DNA of 14,176 bases. It comes from JBDKTK01 sp039680225 (GTDB lineage Bacteria > Desulfobacterota > Syntrophia > Syntrophales > UBA4778). Shown piece after piece: positions 1 through 6,083 of this stretch (position 1 is the stretch's first letter; the number at the start of each line of letters is the position of its first letter). The stretch spans positions 1 to 14,176 of the forward strand of contig JBDKTK010000099.1 in NCBI GenBank assembly GCA_039680225.1, in the 5' to 3' direction. The notes beneath the pieces are model-generated. The model was not told the DNA's origin and did not search any database. It saw only the letters and a list, made by a program, of their open reading frames with translations. A program made the position numbers and the translations under genes.

Positions 1-249
1 AAAGAAACGAAAGCCTCCGAGATCATTGTAGGCACTGAGCAGGGTATCTTCTTCCCCCTGAAGAAAGCGAGCCCGGAGAAGACGTTCATTCCCGCGTCCG
101 ACAAAATGATCTGCGAGACGATGAAGCTCACGACTCTTGAGGACATTTACCGCGTCCTGGACCGGATGGAAAACGTGGTAACCGTCCCGGAGGACGTCAG
201 GGTACCGGCCTCGCTGGCATTAAGAAGGATGCTGGAGGCCTCTGAATAA
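1..249 (+). CDS. nadA: Quinolinate synthase NadA, C-terminal part (5' end outside window)
   Basis: The first 82 codons in frame 1 encode the end of quinolinate synthase, the cytoplasmic [4Fe-4S] enzyme that condenses iminoaspartate with dihydroxyacetone phosphate to give quinolinate in de novo NAD synthesis. What I see: GTEQGIFFPLKK, then a FIPASDKMICETMK stretch, then VTVPEDVRVPASLALRRML just before the TAA. The family ends the same way, with GTE-G near the active site, a conserved Cys in C-x-x-MK that is one of the three cluster ligands, and a VP-E-R-A closing helix. Only about the last quarter of a ~300-350 residue protein is present. Its direct downstream neighbour is a non-coding repeat region and then mfd. 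nadD, a later step of the same pathway, lies at 10036-10677 on the other strand. The identification rests on recalled family sequence, but the motif order is distinctive. Confidence 0.9.
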   Translation, partial: KETKASEIIVGTEQGIFFPLKKASPEKTFIPASDKMICETMKLTTLEDIYRVLDRMENVVTVPEDVRVPASLALRRMLEASE

Positions 250-251
250 AA

Positions 252-331
252 TCGCTCGTTGAGCCTGACGAAACGAGCCTGAAGGATAAGTACAAATGGA
301 AGGGTCACTTCGACAGTCTCGGTGACCGGTT
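252..331. repeat. Composite REP/BIME-like palindrome unit, copy 1 (degenerate)
   Basis: Two 25-bp palindromes sit at 254-278 and 303-327. The first has arms GCTCGTT/AACGAGC, the second GGTCAC/GTGACC. Their centres are related inverted copies of the core TTGAGCTTGTCGAA, but both cores here carry substitutions (TTGAGCCTGACGAA and TTCGACAGTCTCGG). The unit opens with TCGCTCGTTGAGC and closes with GTGACCGGTT, exactly as copy 2 at 444-509 does. It follows the nadA stop codon by only a few bases. Confidence 0.8.
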
Positions 332-339
332 AATATAAA
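310..339 (+). promoter_or_regulatory. Possible sigma-70-like promoter inside REP copy 1
   Basis: TCGACA (310-315) matches the -35 consensus TTGACA at five of six positions. TATAAA (334-339) matches the -10 consensus at five of six, with an 18-bp spacer. It points towards mfd. The -35 box is part of the REP core, so the match may be chance: any copy in this orientation supplies a TCGACA or similar hexamer. No other candidate for mfd stood out in the gap. Confidence 0.3.
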
Positions 340-443
340 TAATCACCCCTTTTCTAAAGGGCGGCGCGGACAACTCATGCACATTCCCCGCGCCCCTCTT
401 TAAAATGGGGTTGTCTGCGTTCGGCGCGTAATTCAGGCATATA
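332..443. other. Non-coding hairpin-rich stretch between nadA and mfd
   Basis: No plausible gene is present. A short hairpin CCCTTT-TCT-AAAGGG occupies 347-361. A longer imperfect stem pairs GGCGCGG (363-369) with CCGCGCC (388-394) over an 18-nt loop, and its outer arms can extend through AAAGGG and CCTCTTT. A further CCCC...GGGG pairing spans roughly 393-410. None is followed by a clear T-run on the + strand, so these are not confident terminators, though they could end nadA transcripts. The two flanking composite palindromes suggest this is a built-up repeat island rather than a regulatory leader. Confidence 0.5.
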
Positions 444-509
444 TCGCTCGTTGAGCTTGTCGAAACGAGCATAGATGGAGGGTCACTTCGACAAGCTCAG
501 TGACCGGTT
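444..509. repeat. Composite REP/BIME-like palindrome unit, copy 2 (intact), next to the mfd start
   Basis: Palindromes at 446-470 (arms GCTCGT/ACGAGC) and 481-505 (arms GGTCAC/GTGACC) carry the same core in opposite orientations: TTGAGCTTGTCGAA at 451-464 and TTCGACAAGCTCA at 487-499. Together they can fold individually or as one larger cruciform. The unit ends 6 bases before the mfd ATG, so any transcript from upstream carries it as its leader and it takes the place of a normal ribosome binding site. Confidence 0.85.
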
Positions 510-515
510 GTTATT

Positions 516-3500
516 ATGGCACACACGAACTGGAGGTTCCCGGAAGACCCGGCGGCCGTTGAGCTGCTTGAGAGGATCGGCCGGGGGGACAAGAAGATCA
601 AGGCGGGCGGGCTGCGCGGCTCGTCAAAGGCCCTTCTGCTTTCGCTCATAGCGGAAGCCACTGGGAGGCCCCTGGTCATTGTAAGTTCCACCCCCGAGCA
701 GGCGAAGAACTACTGCCGCGACCTTTCCCGGTTCAGCGGCAAAGGTGTCCACTGCTGCCCTCCCTGGGAAATCCTCTCGCGCGACGTCTTCCTGCTCCAG
801 AAGGACATCGAAGCCGGGCGGATCGGCCCCCTCCTTCACCTGCTGCGCGGGGAGGCGGGCGCAACCGTAATCCCGCTGGAAACCCTCCTGCAGAAAATTG
901 TCCCGCCCGCGTCCGTCCGCGCGTACATGCGCAAGGTCTCGATCGGGGACACTGTCGACCGGGACGAACTCGCGCGCATCCTCGAGCTGGGCGGCTATGC
1001 CCGCAGGTCGCTGGTCGAAGAGGCCGGGGAATACGCGGTCCGCGGCAACGTCGTGGACATCTTCACCCCCGGCGGGAACCCATACAGGCTCGTGCTTATC
1101 GGCGACGAGCTCGAATCGATCCGCGAATTCGACCCTGTCTCGCAGCGCTCTCTGAAAGAGTTCGTTGATTTCGAGCTGACGCCCGCGCGGGAAATGATCG
1201 TCACGGAGGAGATGAAAAAGACCGCCCTCAAAAACCTCCGCAACCGGATGAACGACCTCGGCGTCCCGCGCATCTTGCGGGAGCGCCTCAGCGAAATGCT
1301 GGAGAACGGCGGGCCCAGCTTCCACCCCCAGTTCATCCCGCTCTTTTTCAATGGCGAAGAGTCCCTCGGCTCCATCCTCGATTATATCTCCCCCGAGGCG
1401 CTTATCATTATAGACGACCCTGTTGCGGTCGCAAGGTCCGAGCACGAACTCATCAACGAGGCAGACCGGTTCCTGGAGAGGGCGAAGCGCGAGGGCAGGT
1501 TCTGCAACGAGCGGGAATCATATTATCACTCCTGCTCGGAACTGATTGCGGACGGGCGCTTCCAGACGATCAGCCTGGTCAGCCTTGAAGTAGGCATGAG
1601 CGAGGCTGCCGGACCGGAGCAGCCGGGGCATGGGCAGGAGGACACGATTCATTTCCAGACCCGCACCAACAAAGACCTGCGGCAGGAAGTCTCCCGCATG
1701 ACGAGAGAAGACAGCCTGATGGCGCCGGTCGTGGAGGACATGCGCCTGCACACCGGCTCGGGCGACCTGGTCGTATTCTACTGCGCCGGTGACGATTCTC
1801 TCCAGAGGATCTCCCATATCCTCCTGGGGTACAACATCCCCCTGAAAATCAATGACGAGACCCTTGTTGACGACCTGGCGCGCCATGCGCGCAAGGACGG
1901 AGGCATGCTGATTCTGAAAACCGGCAGGATCACCGAAGGGTTTGCAATCCCCGGGCTGGGCCTGTCGATTTTGAGCGAAGAGGAAATCTTCGGGCGCAAG
2001 GTCCCGAGGCGAAAGCCGCGCGCGCCGCGCGAAGGCTTCTTCCTCAAATCGTTCAGCGAGCTGAAGGAGGGCGATTTCATCGTCCACATCGACCACGGGA
2101 TAGGCATTTATAAAGGGCTCAAAAAACTCAGCCTGGGCGATATCGAAAACGATTTCCTGCTGCTTGAGTACAAGGAAGAGGACAAGCTTTACATCCCCGT
2201 GGACAGGCTCGACCAGATCCAGCGGTACATCGGGCCGGAAAGCCAGAACCCCGACCTCGACAAACTCGGCAGCAACTCCTGGGAGAACGCCAAGAAGCGG
2301 GTGCGCAAGTCCGTGGAGGAGATCGCCGAAGAGCTTGTCGCCCTTTATGCAGCGCGCGAGGTCCAGGAACGGGACGCTTTTTCGCCGATCGACAGGTATT
2401 ACGAGGAGTTCTCTTCATCGTTTGAATTCGAGGAGACCCCCGACCAGGCCCGCGCGATCGAGGACATCAACGAGGACCTTGCGGACTCGAAACCCATGGA
2501 CAGGCTGATCTGCGGGGACGCGGGGTTCGGGAAGACCGAGGTGGCCATCAGGGCCGCGTTCCGGGTCGCAATGGACGGCAAGCAGGTCGCGGTGCTCGTC
2601 CCCACGACCATCCTTGCCGAGCAGCACTACCAGAGCTTTGCGAACCGCCTCGAGAAATACCCCCTGCGGGTGGCCGCGCTCAACCGTTTCCGCTCCAGGG
2701 TGGAGCAGAAGGAGATAACGGAAAAGCTGGCGGCCGGGGCGATTGACATTATAATCGGGACGCACCGGATCCTTCAGAAAGACGTGGCTTTCAAGAACCT
2801 GGGCCTTGTGATTATCGACGAGGAACAGCGCTTCGGGGTGACGCACAAGGAAAGGCTGAAGAAACTCCGGACGATGGTGGACGTCCTCACGCTGACGGCG
2901 ACACCCATCCCGAGGACGCTGGAGCTGTCGCTCGTGGGCATCAGGGACCTCTCCGTCATCAACACGGCCCCGGAGGACCGTTCCGAGATCAGGACCCACG
3001 TCCTGGAATTCGACTCGGACGTGATCCGGGAAGCGATCCTTAACGAACTAAAGCGCGGCGGGCAGGTCTATTTCGTCCACGACCGGGTCAAATCCATCTA
3101 CCCCATGCAGCGGTACCTGCAGAAACTCGCGCCGGAAGCGAGGGTCGGAGTGGCCCACGGCCAGATGAAGCCCCGGGAGCTCGAGCAGGTCATGGTGAAA
3201 TTCGTGCAAAGGGAGTATAGTGTACTGCTTTGCACGACCATCATAGCTTCGGGGATAGACATACCTTCGGCGAACACGATCATCATGAACAGGGCGGACC
3301 GTTTCGGATTGTCGCAGCTCTACCAGTTGCGGGGAAGGGTGGGGCGTTCGAAAGAAAAATCGTGCGCTTACCTGCTCATTCCGGGCGGGGCGGTCCTGTC
3401 GCGCGATGCCCAGAAAAGGCTCGAGGTGATCAAGGAATTCACTGAGCCGGGCTCCGGTTTCAAGATCGCCACCCACGACCTGGAAATCCGCGGCGCGGGC

Positions 3501-4055
3501 AACCTGCTGGGGGTCTTGCAATCCGGTCAAATAGCGGCGGTCGGCTACGAGATGTATCTCGAATTGATTGAAAAAACCATCAGGGAACTCAGGGGCGAAA
3601 CGCCGGCGAAAGAGGATGTCAGGCCCGAAATCCAGCTGGGCATCCCGGCATTTATTCCCGAGGATTATCTCCCCGACATGAACAGCCGGCTCATGCTCTA
3701 CAAGCGCATTTCCATGGCTTCCAATCTTGACGAGCTGGATACCTTGAGGGACGAGCTTTCCGATCTCTACGGATACATACCGCACCAGGTCGAGAACCTT
3801 CTGCAGGTAATCGATATCCGCAACACCCTGCGGGCGATTTCCGGTAAAAGGATGGATTACGACGGCAACGAGTTCCAGATTTCGTTCCGCAACGAGACTT
3901 CCGTGAGCCCGGAGAAAATAGTGCGCCTGACCCGCAGACGTGATAAAAAGGTAAAGTTCAGCCCCGACATGAGGCTGTCCGTGACGATGCCTCAGCTCAA
4001 GGGCGATGAAATCATAAGCAGCGCCAGGGAACTCCTCCAGGAACTGAGCGCGTGA
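516..4055 (+). CDS. mfd: Transcription-repair coupling factor Mfd
   Basis: Mfd is the cytoplasmic ATP-driven translocase that removes RNA polymerase stalled at DNA lesions and recruits UvrA. The 1179 residues are near the usual ~1150. Domains in order: an N-terminal UvrB-like module (about 1-330, with RGNVVDIF at 176-183), a variable linker, and the RNA-polymerase-interacting domain (about 505-570, with IVHIDHGIG around D526). The RecG-like motor follows, with Walker A GDAGFGKT at 667-674, DEEQ box at 768-771, LTATPIPRT at 793-801, HGQM at 881-884 and QLRGRVGRS at 937-945. The C-terminal TRCF domain covers about 1030-1140. All motor motifs look intact. I chose the ATG at 516 because the N-terminus fits the family; there is no Shine-Dalgarno sequence and a REP-like palindrome ends 10 bases upstream. 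The next gene begins 3 bases after the TGA, which implies cotranscription. Confidence 0.97.
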   Translation: MAHTNWRFPEDPAAVELLERIGRGDKKIKAGGLRGSSKALLLSLIAEATGRPLVIVSSTPEQAKNYCRDLSRFSGKGVHCCPPWEILSRDVFLLQKDIEAGRIGPLLHLLRGEAGATVIPLETLLQKIVPPASVRAYMRKVSIGDTVDRDELARILELGGYARRSLVEEAGEYAVRGNVVDIFTPGGNPYRLVLIGDELESIREFDPVSQRSLKEFVDFELTPAREMIVTEEMKKTALKNLRNRMNDLGVPRILRERLSEMLENGGPSFHPQFIPLFFNGEESLGSILDYISPEALIIIDDPVAVARSEHELINEADRFLERAKREGRFCNERESYYHSCSELIADGRFQTISLVSLEVGMSEAAGPEQPGHGQEDTIHFQTRTNKDLRQEVSRMTREDSLMAPVVEDMRLHTGSGDLVVFYCAGDDSLQRISHILLGYNIPLKINDETLVDDLARHARKDGGMLILKTGRITEGFAIPGLGLSILSEEEIFGRKVPRRKPRAPREGFFLKSFSELKEGDFIVHIDHGIGIYKGLKKLSLGDIENDFLLLEYKEEDKLYIPVDRLDQIQRYIGPESQNPDLDKLGSNSWENAKKRVRKSVEEIAEELVALYAAREVQERDAFSPIDRYYEEFSSSFEFEETPDQARAIEDINEDLADSKPMDRLICGDAGFGKTEVAIRAAFRVAMDGKQVAVLVPTTILAEQHYQSFANRLEKYPLRVAALNRFRSRVEQKEITEKLAAGAIDIIIGTHRILQKDVAFKNLGLVIIDEEQRFGVTHKERLKKLRTMVDVLTLTATPIPRTLELSLVGIRDLSVINTAPEDRSEIRTHVLEFDSDVIREAILNELKRGGQVYFVHDRVKSIYPMQRYLQKLAPEARVGVAHGQMKPRELEQVMVKFVQREYSVLLCTTIIASGIDIPSANTIIMNRADRFGLSQLYQLRGRVGRSKEKSCAYLLIPGGAVLSRDAQKRLEVIKEFTEPGSGFKIATHDLEIRGAGNLLGVLQSGQIAAVGYEMYLELIEKTIRELRGETPAKEDVRPEIQLGIPAFIPEDYLPDMNSRLMLYKRISMASNLDELDTLRDELSDLYGYIPHQVENLLQVIDIRNTLRAISGKRMDYDGNEFQISFRNETSVSPEKIVRLTRRRDKKVKFSPDMRLSVTMPQLKGDEIISSARELLQELSA

Positions 4056-4058
4056 GCG

Positions 4059-5033
4059 ATGCCGGCAAGAAACTCAAATGACAACTCGATGACAATGACT
4101 AAAGTACGTTTTATCAGATCATGCCTGCTTGTCGTCCTTATCGGGATGACGGGCTGCGGTGTTTTCGGGCGGGATTATGCCGCCATTGTGAACGGCGAAA
4201 AGATCCCGATCCAGGACTTCGAGGACAGGCTCAAGGTCAGGATGGCCCTGATGGAGAACGCCTCCGCCCTTGGCAGCGAAGATAAAATGCGCATCCGCAA
4301 GGAATTCCTCAACGAGCTGATCGATGAAAAGATCCTGCTGACCAGGGCCCGGGCGCTCGGCCTGAGCGTCTCAACCGACGAACTCAACAAGAGGCTCGAG
4401 GAGATTAAGGCCGACTACCCGGAAGGTCTGGAAAAGATCTTTCCGAAATCAAAGGATTTTAACAGCTGGAAAGAGGACCTGAAGAAAAGGATGCTCCTGG
4501 AAAAGCTCGTTGAGAAAGACGTCAACTCCGCCGTGACGGTCACGGATGCCGAGGCGCTGGCGCACTACAAGGCGAACAAGGAATACCGCACGTCCGAGGA
4601 GCGGGTGCGGCTGAGCCAGATATTGCTGCAGGACAGGGCCATGGCAGAGGAGGCCCTGAAAAGGTTGAAGGCGGGGGCGGATTTCGCGGCCCTGGCGAAA
4701 GAGGTCTCTTCGGGCCCGGAAAGCTCGCGGGGCGGGGACATGGGGTATTTTTCCAGGGGCGTCCTGCCGGAAAATATGGATGCGGAGGTGTTCAAACTCC
4801 GGCCCGGCCAGATCAGCGGCATAGTCGAAAGCCCTTACGGCTTTCACATTTTCAAACTGGAAAAGAAGGAAAAAGCGGGGAGAGCCGATTTCCCCGCCGT
4901 GAAGGCGCGCGTTATCGCGGACCTGAAAAAACAGAAGGAAGATGCGGCATACAGGAATTGGCTTGACCGGCTGAGGGCCGATTCAAAGATCGTCATCAAC
5001 GAAGAGGCTTTGAACAAGCCTGCAAAGGCATAA
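4059..5033 (+). CDS. Lipoprotein peptidyl-prolyl isomerase / foldase (SurA-N plus one parvulin domain)
   Basis: This is a predicted periplasm-facing, membrane-anchored foldase of the PrsA/SurA type, assisting exported or outer-membrane proteins. Visible parts: a basic, hydrophobic leader with lipobox M-T-G-C (acylated Cys at residue 33 of the longest form); a SurA-N-like helical segment at about 40-165 (VNGEKIP, then the LNELIDEKILLTRA helix); and one parvulin domain at about 180-270 with GGDMGYFSRG, then SPYGFHIFKL. The first parvulin His is replaced by Gln (Q187 in LSQILL), while H263 is kept, so isomerase activity may be weak. The start is uncertain. The ATG at 4059 is 3 bases after mfd, but in-frame ATGs at 4089 and 4095 would give a more typical 20-22 residue signal peptide. 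None has a strong ribosome binding site, so coupling to mfd termination is plausible. Confidence 0.87.
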   Translation: MPARNSNDNSMTMTKVRFIRSCLLVVLIGMTGCGVFGRDYAAIVNGEKIPIQDFEDRLKVRMALMENASALGSEDKMRIRKEFLNELIDEKILLTRARALGLSVSTDELNKRLEEIKADYPEGLEKIFPKSKDFNSWKEDLKKRMLLEKLVEKDVNSAVTVTDAEALAHYKANKEYRTSEERVRLSQILLQDRAMAEEALKRLKAGADFAALAKEVSSGPESSRGGDMGYFSRGVLPENMDAEVFKLRPGQISGIVESPYGFHIFKLEKKEKAGRADFPAVKARVIADLKKQKEDAAYRNWLDRLRADSKIVINEEALNKPAKA

Positions 5034-5050
5034 AGAACCGAGGTAGGTGT

Positions 5051-6007
5051 ATGAAAAAATTTTTCGTAGTCCCGCTCGCGCTGGCCCTTTTTGCCGTTTG
5101 GGGAATCCAGGCGCATGCTGAGATTGTCGATAAAATCGTGGCTGTCGTTAACAACGAAATTATAACGCTTTCCGAACTCAATGAGCAGGCCGAGCCGTTT
5201 AAGGAGCGGATCGAGAAGGGATACACCGGCAAGGACAAAAGCCGCCTGCTGGAAGAGACGAGGAAGACCGTCCTGAACAGGATGGTCGACCAGATCCTGA
5301 TCAAGCAGGAAGCAAAGCGCCTGGGCGTCACGATCAAGGACGAAGAGGTAAACTCGATGATAAGCGAGATGCTGAAAAAAAGGAATGTCAGCATGGACGA
5401 GTTTAAGAACCTGCTCGCCAGGGACGGGCTTTCCCTCGAGTCATATAAAGAGGAAGCGAAGGCGCACCTCATGAGGGGCCGGATTGCCAACCGTGAGATC
5501 CGCTCGAAGATAATGGTCACCGAGCAGGAGATAGGCGAATATTACAAGCTGCACCGCCAGGAATACGAGGGAAGGGTGGCTGTCAAACTCAGGCAGATAC
5601 TTATCCTGTGCCCGTCCAATGCGACCGCGGAAAAGAAGCGGGAAGTCAGGGCGGAAATGGAATTCATCCTGTCCAGGATCAAATCGGGGGAAAAATTTGA
5701 GGACCTTGCCGCCAAGTATTCGCCGGGGCTCGGCGGGGAACTCGGGTTCGTGGAGAAAGGCTCCATGTTGCAGCCCGTCGAAGAGGCGGCCTTCAGCCTG
5801 AAAGTCGGCGAAATGAGCGGCATCATTGAATCCCCGGCGGGGTACCACATAATCCAGATCCTCGATAAGAGGGGCGCCGGTATAAAAACCTTGGAATCCG
5901 TGCGGCAGGAAATTATCGAAGAGCTGTCCAGGGAGAAATCGGAAAAGAAATTTGAAGAGTGGATCGGCGAGCTGCGAAAAAGATCGCATGTGGAGATCAG
6001 ACTTTAA
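5051..6007 (+). CDS. surA: SurA-like periplasmic chaperone / peptidyl-prolyl isomerase
   Basis: This is a soluble periplasmic chaperone expected to escort outer-membrane proteins. A classical signal peptide (MKKFFVV...) ends at A-H-A, with cleavage likely after residue 23. The mature protein opens with EIVDKIVAVVNNEIITLSEL, a hallmark of SurA N-domains; that domain runs to about 165. A single parvulin domain follows at about 175-272 (GGELGFVEKGSM, then SPAGYHIIQI). E. coli SurA has two parvulin domains and ~430 residues; this 318-residue form has one, as many non-enterobacterial homologues do. As in the gene upstream, the first active-site His is Gln (Q182 in LRQILI), with H266 retained. A GAGG-containing ribosome binding site lies just before the ATG. 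It starts 17 bases after the lipoprotein foldase and is almost certainly in the mfd operon. Confidence 0.9.
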   Translation: MKKFFVVPLALALFAVWGIQAHAEIVDKIVAVVNNEIITLSELNEQAEPFKERIEKGYTGKDKSRLLEETRKTVLNRMVDQILIKQEAKRLGVTIKDEEVNSMISEMLKKRNVSMDEFKNLLARDGLSLESYKEEAKAHLMRGRIANREIRSKIMVTEQEIGEYYKLHRQEYEGRVAVKLRQILILCPSNATAEKKREVRAEMEFILSRIKSGEKFEDLAAKYSPGLGGELGFVEKGSMLQPVEEAAFSLKVGEMSGIIESPAGYHIIQILDKRGAGIKTLESVRQEIIEELSREKSEKKFEEWIGELRKRSHVEIRL

Positions 6008-6020
6008 AGGGGGACACAAC

Positions 6021-6047
6021 CGGTCATTGAGCTTGTCGAAATGACCG
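6021..6047. repeat. REP-like palindrome, single copy, upstream of uvrA
   Basis: A 27-bp palindrome with arms CGGTCAT/ATGACCG surrounds the exact core TTGAGCTTGTCGAA (6027-6040). Read on the other strand it continues into GACCGGTT, as the copies before mfd do, so it belongs to the same family in inverted orientation. It lies 14 bases after the surA stop and 37 bases before uvrA. Confidence 0.85.
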
Positions 6048-6083
6048 TACCATTGTGATCTTTAGACAAATAGAAAAACAGCG

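Noticed and set aside
254..505. CRISPR array from the repeated palindromes
   Set aside because: There are only two composite units, with degenerate copies and no regular unique spacers, and no cas genes nearby.
624..1445. Long minus-strand open frames inside mfd (also 2415-2999 and 3048-3785)
   Set aside because: All are antisense shadows of mfd with low-complexity charged composition and no family resemblance.
6008..6083. LexA/SOS operator upstream of uvrA
   Set aside because: No CTGT-N8-ACAG-like or other convincing inverted operator is visible; the only palindrome belongs to the REP-like family also present before mfd.
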